Source: Bifidobacteriaceae bacterium (GTDB taxonomy: Bacteria; Actinomycetota; Actinomycetes; Actinomycetales; WQXJ01). From it: a stretch of 8,900 nucleotides of DNA. The DNA is taken from NCBI GenBank assembly GCA_031278675.1, contig JAITJY010000077.1, positions 1-8,900 on the forward strand, read 5' to 3'. The notes beneath the pieces are model-generated. The model did no database searches and had not been told where the DNA came from. It was given only the letters and a program-made list of their open reading frames with translations. Shown here in pieces: positions 5,261 through 8,900 of the stretch. Numbering within the stretch: the stretch's first letter is position 1; each line of letters opens with the position of its first letter. Both the position numbers and the translations under genes were made by a program.

Positions 5261-6280
5261 ATGAAAGCAGCAATCTACATGGGCCCCGGCGATGTGCGCC
5301 TTGAGGAACTCCCCGATCCTGAAGTGGGTGAATCGGACGTCCTGATCGAGAACCTCCGGGCCGGCATTTGCGGATCGGATGTGTCACTGTACAAGATCGG
5401 CCCAAACCCAAGGATGTCCCCGCCCCCAACTGAATTTGGCCATGAAATGATCTCCCGCGTGCGGGCGAAAGGCGCGAACGCTACCGAATTCGAGATCGGT
5501 CAGCGGGTCTACCCCTACCCTCTATTCGCTCGCGGCAATCCGCGCCAAGCTGGCGCCCTGGGCGGGTTTTCGGAGTTGATTCTGGCGCCAAACGCGAAGC
5601 TCGGGCACGGCTTGTACGCGGTCAGCGACGCGATCTCGGACCGCGCGGCGGCGTTCATCGAACCGTTCACCATCGCTATGCACGCTGCACAACTCGGCCG
5701 CCCTAGCTCCGGGAAGACAGCTATCTTGTTCGGGGCCGGCACGATCGGTCTGGGTGCCGCGCTTGGCCTTCGCTTCCTCGGGGTGGAGCGGATTATGGTC
5801 GCCGATCTCTCGGATCTGCGCCTGGCCAAGGCCCGCGACCTGGGTTTCCTGACCTGCAACCCAAGCAAGCAGGACCTGCGCCAAGTTGGCATGGACGCGT
5901 TCGGCGAAGCCAGGTCGATCAGCGGGATGACCGCAGACATCGACATCTGGATCGAGGCCACCGGGGCCGCCCCAGTGCTCGGTACTTTCCAGGACGTGGG
6001 CAAGCTGACCGCAACTTTGGTGGAGGTCGGCCTCCAGAAGAAGCCAATTCTGTTCGACTTCGAACGGCTGGCCTATTCGCAGCACACCATCGTCGGCTCG
6101 GGCGGCTATCAACCGAGCGATGTTACGTTGGTCATGGCGATGCTTGAGGCGCGCCCTGAGGACGCAGAATCGCTGATCACGCACGAATTCCCGCTCACCG
6201 AGATGGCTACCGCCATGGCGGTAGCCTCCGACCCTGAGGCGTCACTCGCCGTGCAGATTGTCCACGACGCGGCGCACTGA
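5261..6280 (+). CDS. Zinc-type medium-chain alcohol/polyol dehydrogenase, NAD-dependent, no structural zinc lobe
   Basis: The gene encodes 339 residues; the ATG at 5261 is chosen because GGAAAGGA precedes it by 10 bases and MKAAIYMGPGDVRLEELPDP is the normal family opening. The catalytic-zinc ligands are visible: C37 in GICGSD, H61-E62 in FGHE, and E134 in FIEPFTIAMHA. The Rossmann fold is GAGTIGLG (158-165), with D182 at the end of the second strand, which favours NAD over NADP. The usual four-Cys structural zinc loop after GQRVYPYP is absent and replaced by a short segment, RGNPRQAGALGGFSEL. The substrate is unknown; a sugar alcohol or secondary alcohol is the family default. No pathway genes are adjacent; the TetR gene downstream on the same strand is a possible regulator. 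Third codon positions look slightly less GC-biased than in neighbouring genes, which may hint at transfer. Confidence 0.9.
   Translation: MKAAIYMGPGDVRLEELPDPEVGESDVLIENLRAGICGSDVSLYKIGPNPRMSPPPTEFGHEMISRVRAKGANATEFEIGQRVYPYPLFARGNPRQAGALGGFSELILAPNAKLGHGLYAVSDAISDRAAAFIEPFTIAMHAAQLGRPSSGKTAILFGAGTIGLGAALGLRFLGVERIMVADLSDLRLAKARDLGFLTCNPSKQDLRQVGMDAFGEARSISGMTADIDIWIEATGAAPVLGTFQDVGKLTATLVEVGLQKKPILFDFERLAYSQHTIVGSGGYQPSDVTLVMAMLEARPEDAESLITHEFPLTEMATAMAVASDPEASLAVQIVHDAAH
6205..6226. repeat. Perfect 22-bp palindrome inside the dehydrogenase gene
   Basis: The arms GGCTACCGCCA and TGGCGGTAGCC are exact reverse complements with no spacer. It encodes MATAMAVA about 55 bases before the stop. It may be a regulator site or chance in Ala-rich GC-biased coding sequence. 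Confidence 0.7.
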
Positions 6281-6527
6281 GCAGCATTCACCTGGACCTG
6301 GGGCGGGACGGGGCGCGGGCGCGGGCACGGGCACGGGCGGCGGCATCGTCCTTGGCGTTGCCCGCTCGGTCGGCTTCCGGGGACGGAAACGGTGTTGGCG
6401 TGAGCGGCATCGTCCTTGGCGTTGCCCGCTCGGCTGGCGGCCGCATCGTTTTCCCGCCTGGGGCCGCAGTGCTGGCCGTTTGGTGGCGGCCCGCCGGCCG
6501 GACTTGGCGCTCCACGCTACTGGCCGG
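6281..6527. other. Spacer between dehydrogenase and TetR genes, GC-repeat filled
   Basis: No gene is supported here. It opens with a run of hexamers of the CGGGCR type (about 6309-6340), then two identical 30-bp direct repeats, then unremarkable GC-rich sequence. No terminator with a T-run and no convincing -35 box were seen. Confidence 0.5.
6340..6433 (+). repeat. Pair of identical 30-bp direct repeats
   Basis: Copies at 6340-6369 and 6404-6433 are identical over 30 bases, starting GCGGCATCGTCCTTGG. They are 64 bases apart, not a multiple of 3, which argues against a coding repeat. They could be a dispersed intergenic element. Confidence 0.85.
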
Positions 6528-6547
6528 GGTGTAGCCTGGCTAGCACC
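6528..6547. promoter_or_regulatory. Candidate TetR operator abutting the regulator's start codon
   Basis: GGTG-TAGCC-T-GGCTA-G-CACC is an inverted repeat (five-base inner arms around one T, four-base outer arms with a one-base offset) ending at the base before the ATG. TAGCCT (6532-6537) inside it fits a TANNNT -10 box, and no Shine-Dalgarno is present, so a leaderless transcript is possible. Autorepression from such a site is normal for the family but is inferred here. Confidence 0.4.
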
Positions 6548-7150
6548 ATGACAGCGACACGGGGGAGACCGCGCAGCCCCGAGACGCGCGCGGCGATCAT
6601 CGCCGCGACCGCTGAACTGCTCGCCGAACGCAGTTTCGACGACGTGTCGGTTGACGCCATCGCCGCCCGCGCCGGCGCCGGCAAGCAGACCATCTACCGG
6701 CTGTGGGGTTCCAAAGCCAGCTTGGTGGCCGATGCCGTCAGCCTCGGCGCCATCCCGCTCCCCCCGATTACCCTCCCCGACACCGGCAATCTTGGCGCCG
6801 ACATCAGGAGCTATTTCCGCAGCACGATGCCGCTCATCGCCAATCCGAAGTTTCACTCGCTTGTGCGCGCACTCCTGGTTGAACAGGCCACAGTGGGCGG
6901 CGCCGACAGCGCGCCTGCGGCCGTGACAGTCGCGCCAGTGGTGGCCGGGTGGCGCCGCCGGTTCCAGGCGGCCAAGGATTCCGGCGAGATCCCGGCCGAC
7001 GCCGACACAGAGGCCGCCATAGACCTGATCATTGCCGCAACCACGCTCGCCCACCTGGGCACAGTGACCCCCGACTGGCAACGAGTCGATGCCTGGGCCC
7101 GGGTCATCTTGGCCGGTGTCCAGGCCGGGTCCGCTCCGGCCCGGGCCTAG
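6548..7150 (+). CDS. TetR/AcrR family transcriptional regulator
   Basis: This protein has 200 residues. The N-terminal TetR_N DNA-binding domain spans about 12-58: TRAAIIAATAELLAERSFDDVSVDAIAARAG, then the recognition helix region GKQTIYRLWGSKASLVADAV; the KQTIYRLWGSKA block is diagnostic. The preceding RGRPRS is the usual basic tail. The C-terminal half (about 80-195) looks like a TetR_C_11-type ligand domain, with a central loop and the GEIPADADTEAAIDLIIAATT helix. Such proteins are mostly dimeric repressors released by a small ligand; the ligand cannot be read from sequence. Longer in-frame starts upstream are rejected because family homology starts here. The gene lies 267 bases after the dehydrogenase on the same strand, so that gene is a plausible but unproven target. 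Its stop codon TAG lies in the loop of a GC hairpin. Confidence 0.93.
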   Translation: MTATRGRPRSPETRAAIIAATAELLAERSFDDVSVDAIAARAGAGKQTIYRLWGSKASLVADAVSLGAIPLPPITLPDTGNLGADIRSYFRSTMPLIANPKFHSLVRALLVEQATVGGADSAPAAVTVAPVVAGWRRRFQAAKDSGEIPADADTEAAIDLIIAATTLAHLGTVTPDWQRVDAWARVILAGVQAGSAPARA

Positions 7151-7158
7151 GGCCCGGG
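7140..7158 (+). terminator. GC hairpin over the TetR stop codon
   Basis: CCCGGGCC and GGCCCGGG form an 8-bp perfect stem with the stop codon TAG as the 3-base loop. No T-run follows. It may terminate the TetR transcript or, in the opposite direction, oppose read-through from msrAB. Confidence 0.45.
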
Positions 7159-7163
7159 ACCGC

Positions 7164-7363
7164 GAGCCAAACCGGGGTTGGCGGGCACCACACCAGGACC
7201 GGGCGCCCGGCCGGGGACGGGAGCCAAGCCAGGACCGGGAGCCAGGCTGCGGCCGGGAGCCAAGCCAGGACCGGGAGGCAAGGCGGGGCCGGGAGGCAGG
7301 GCGGGGCCGGGAGCCAAACCGGGGTTGGCGGGCACCAAACCAGGACCGGGCGCCCGGCCGGGG
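7164..7363. repeat. 18-bp tandem array bracketed by 53-bp direct repeats in a convergent spacer
   Basis: Copies at 7164-7216 and 7311-7363 are 53 bp long and differ at one base; they begin GAGCCAAACCGGGGTTGG and end in CCGGGCGCCCGGCCGGGG. Between them lie five 18-bp units (7223, 7241, 7259, 7277, 7295) of the form GCCAAGCCAGGACCGGGA with progressive changes to GGCAGGGCGGGGCCGGGA. Each 53-bp copy holds the 12-bp palindrome CCGGGCGCCCGG. The array fills nearly all of the space between the TetR and msrAB stop codons. All three frames are partly open in both directions but none resembles a protein. Confidence 0.85.
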
Positions 7364-7369
7364 CCGGGG

Positions 7370-8524
7370 TCAGCCCACTTGGGTGACTAGGGGCAGGTAG
7401 GCGGCGTAGCCGCGAGCGCTCATCTGCTCCAGCGGCACGAATTCCAAAGCCGCCGAGTTAATGCAATAGCGCAGACCACCGCTGGCCTTAGGCCCATCGT
7501 TGAACACATGACCCAAATGTGCGCCGCTCCCCGCCGAACGCACCTCAGTCCGGCGCATCCCATAAGAACTGTCCGCGAGTTCCTCGACAACTTCTGGGGT
7601 GATTGGCCGCGCAAACGACGGCCAGCCGCAGCCCGCATCAAACTTCTCGCTGGAAACGAATAGCGGTTGGCCGCTGGTCACATCCACGTAAATCCCCGGA
7701 TCGAACACCTGGTCATATTCACCCGTGAACGGTGGCTCAGTGGCGCCCTCCTGCGTCACTGCGCGCTGGAGTGAGCTGAGCGCAGCAACGCGCCCTGGGT
7801 CGGCTGGCACTTGAGCGGCCGGAACATCGGCCGCCGGGCCGGGAAGCGCGGCCAACTCGGAATCGGCTGCCGCATGGGCTGCGGCCGGGGCCGTGACCGC
7901 TGCTAGGGCAGAACCGGCAGGCGCGGGCTGCGCGCCGGAAGACGGAACGGGAGCTGAGGCGACGGCATCGGACGAGGCAGGCGCGGGCTGGGCTGGGGAC
8001 TGCGGCCGGGCCGAGCGAGCTGCTGCTAGCGCTGCCGGGGAGATGTGGCAATAGCCGCCCGGGTTCTTGTCGAGGTAGCGCTGGTGGTAGTCCTCGGCGG
8101 GGGTGAAGCCGCACAGGGGTCCGGCTTCGACGGCGATGGGCTCGGCGAAGCGGCGCTGCAACGTGGCGAGCTCCAGTTCGACGGGGAGCTGGTCGGCCGG
8201 GTCGACCCAGTAGACGCCAGTGCGGTATTGGACGCCCACGTCCCCGCCTTGGCGGTTGACCGCCGTCGGATCAATCACCTGGAACACCTGCTCCAAATAG
8301 AAGCGGAGTGGCGCGACGGCCGGGTCGTAGACCAATTCGACAGCTTCGACGTGGCCGGACGAGGCGCAGACCTCCTCGTACGTGACGGGGGCTCCGGCGA
8401 CCCCTCGGGCCGCACCGGGCGCATTGGCGTACCCCACCCGCGTCCCGAGGACCCCCACCAGCTCCCCCAGGAACTTCTCAAGGCCCCAGAAACAGCCTCC
8501 AGCCAGGTAAATCGTCTTGTTCAC
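7370..8524 (-). CDS. msrAB: Fused peptide methionine sulfoxide reductase MsrA-MsrB
   Basis: The gene encodes 384 residues from a GTG at 8524, supported by GGGAG four bases upstream and by the MsrA opening NKTIYLAGGCFWGLEKFL. MsrA (about 1-165) reduces the S form of methionine sulfoxide: catalytic Cys 11 in GCFWG, and a probable resolving Cys 159 in KNPGGYCHI. A Pro/Ala-rich linker of about 85 residues (170-255) follows, longer than in most MsrAB fusions. MsrB (about 258-378) reduces the R form: GCGWPSF (Cys 299, resolving), HLGHVFNDGP (His 336, His 339) and the catalytic Cys 354 in RYCINS. The two CxxC zinc pairs of many MsrBs are absent (GIYVDVTSGQPLF in place of the first). No signal peptide is visible, so it is probably cytoplasmic, recycled by thioredoxin. 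It converges on the TetR gene and starts 52 bases from the divergent lpd-like remnant. The in-frame extension upstream of 8524 is repeat sequence, not protein. Confidence 0.95.
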   Translation of the reverse strand: MNKTIYLAGGCFWGLEKFLGELVGVLGTRVGYANAPGAARGVAGAPVTYEEVCASSGHVEAVELVYDPAVAPLRFYLEQVFQVIDPTAVNRQGGDVGVQYRTGVYWVDPADQLPVELELATLQRRFAEPIAVEAGPLCGFTPAEDYHQRYLDKNPGGYCHISPAALAAARSARPQSPAQPAPASSDAVASAPVPSSGAQPAPAGSALAAVTAPAAAHAAADSELAALPGPAADVPAAQVPADPGRVAALSSLQRAVTQEGATEPPFTGEYDQVFDPGIYVDVTSGQPLFVSSEKFDAGCGWPSFARPITPEVVEELADSSYGMRRTEVRSAGSGAHLGHVFNDGPKASGGLRYCINSAALEFVPLEQMSARGYAAYLPLVTQVG

Positions 8525-8576
8525 GGCACTCCCATCTAGGACTTTGATCTCAATCCTCCAGGCTAAAGGAAGATGG

Positions 8577-8723
8577 ATGGATCTGACTAACGTGGTGATA
8601 ATAGGCGCTTGACCCGGCAGATACGAAGCCGCGCTGCTCGCACAGCAATTCGGCGGCCAGGCCGCGCTGGTCGAGCGGCGCGGTCGCGCCCGGTCCGCAG
8701 CCCTCCCGCAGTGGGTCCGCAGC
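8577..8723 (+). pseudogene. N-terminal remnant of an Lpd/LpdA-type flavoprotein disulfide reductase
   Basis: Reading plus from the ATG at 8577 gives MDLTNVVIIGA, then TGA (8610-8612), then in the same frame PGRYEAALLAQQ followed by FGGQAALVERRG. This is the classic FAD-binding start of dihydrolipoamide-dehydrogenase-like proteins (VVIIGxGPGGYEAAL...AALVER), with the middle Gly codon changed to a stop and a later Gly changed to Arg. Further on, RSAALPQWVRS aligns in frame with the active-site stretch GSAVLTDCVPS of the LpdA type, with the Cys replaced by Trp at 8712-8714. A good ribosome-binding site (AAAGGAAG, 8564-8572 region) still precedes the ATG. After about 8723 homology is lost in repeats. 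The gene is therefore dead: nonsense mutation in the nucleotide-binding loop, lost active-site residue and missing body. Assignment to LpdA rather than another family member is tentative. Confidence 0.72.
8598..8603 (-). promoter_or_regulatory. Possible -10 box for msrAB
   Basis: TATTAT on the minus strand matches TATAAT at five of six positions and lies about 75 bases before the msrAB start, inside the dead lpd-like gene. No good -35 box is seen 16-18 bases upstream, so this is weak. Confidence 0.25.
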
Positions 8724-8900
8724 CCTCCCGCGACTCGACGGCCGGGTCCGCCCGCCGCTCCCCGGGGCCTGGTATACAAAACCTGACATACCAGCGCTTC
8801 CGGGCCGGTCGGCACTGTACTCCGCGACGATGCCGCAGCCCTCCCGCCTGCCGGTGACCGGCCGGGCCCCCCGCCGCTCCCCGGGGCCTGATATACAATA
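8692..8900. repeat. GC-rich repeats at the right edge
   Basis: GTCCGCAGCCCTCCCGC occurs at 8693 and 8715, 22 bases apart, and its core GCAGCCCTCCCGC again at 8835. A 28-bp block (CCGCCGCTCCCCGGGGCCTG then RTATACAA) occurs at 8752-8779 and 8871-8898, 119 bases apart, with one mismatch. Within the first copy, CTGGTAT (8769-8775) and ATACCAG (8788-8794) form an inverted repeat around 12 bases. The second copy is cut near the window edge, so the array may continue. No intact gene is seen from 8724 to 8900. Confidence 0.75.

Noticed and set aside
7147..7338. Pro/Gly/Ala-rich small protein in the convergent spacer
   Set aside because: Open only because the repeat unit is 18 bp; no start signal or recognisable domain.
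7164..7363. Possible CRISPR array
   Set aside because: The units are head-to-tail 18-bp repeats without unique spacers, and no cas genes are near.
8550..8789. 79-codon minus-strand frame with LAAELLCEQRGFVSAG that looks protein-like
   Set aside because: The coding-like composition is explained by the lpd-like pseudogene on the opposite strand.
8525..8815. N-terminal extension of msrAB upstream of the GTG at 8524
   Set aside because: MsrA homology starts right at that GTG with a good ribosome-binding site; the extension is antisense to the lpd-like remnant and repeats.

Overview
The window is strongly GC-rich. It carries a gene set typical of Actinomycetota: DUF4193, dut, DUF3710, an OB-fold protein and DUF3159 on the minus strand, with a SepH-type cell-division gene running the other way. 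The same core order, less sepH, is known around dut in Mycobacterium and Streptomyces. The family within the phylum cannot be fixed from the sequence; the msrAB fusion would fit an Actinomycetaceae-like or related lineage, but that is a guess.

Layout, left to right. 1-709 (minus) is a partial DUF3159 membrane protein. 706-1086 (minus) is a small OB-fold protein, 1086-2063 (minus) DUF3710, 2066-2578 (minus) dUTPase and 2612-2914 (minus) DUF4193. All five are tightly packed or overlapping and look like one transcription unit read right to left. 2915-3133 is a divergent control region with a striking 28-bp near-palindrome and two more inverted repeats. 3134-4966 (plus) is sepH with a very long repeat-rich linker. 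4967-5110 is a 43-bp tandem repeat that forms GC hairpins. 5261-6280 (plus) is a zinc-type medium-chain dehydrogenase. 6281-6547 is a spacer with 30-bp direct repeats and a candidate operator. 6548-7150 (plus) is a TetR-family regulator. 7151-7369 is a convergent spacer filled by an 18-bp tandem array between two 53-bp direct repeats. 7370-8524 (minus) is a fused MsrA-MsrB methionine sulfoxide reductase. From 8577 rightward (plus) lies the broken start of a flavoprotein disulfide-reductase gene of the Lpd/LpdA type, which dissolves into GC-rich repeats that run to the window edge.

Functions: the left block is conserved housekeeping (dUTP clean-up, small conserved actinobacterial proteins, FtsZ regulation). 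The right block is accessory: an oxidoreductase, a repressor-like regulator, protein-oxidation repair and a dead redox gene. The theme tying the window together is repeat growth. Tandem GC-rich repeats occur both in frame inside disordered parts of unrelated conserved proteins and out of frame in several spacers. The most notable findings are the lpd-like pseudogene (not recognisable as an open frame because of an early stop codon) and the 28-bp palindrome upstream of the DUF4193-dut operon.
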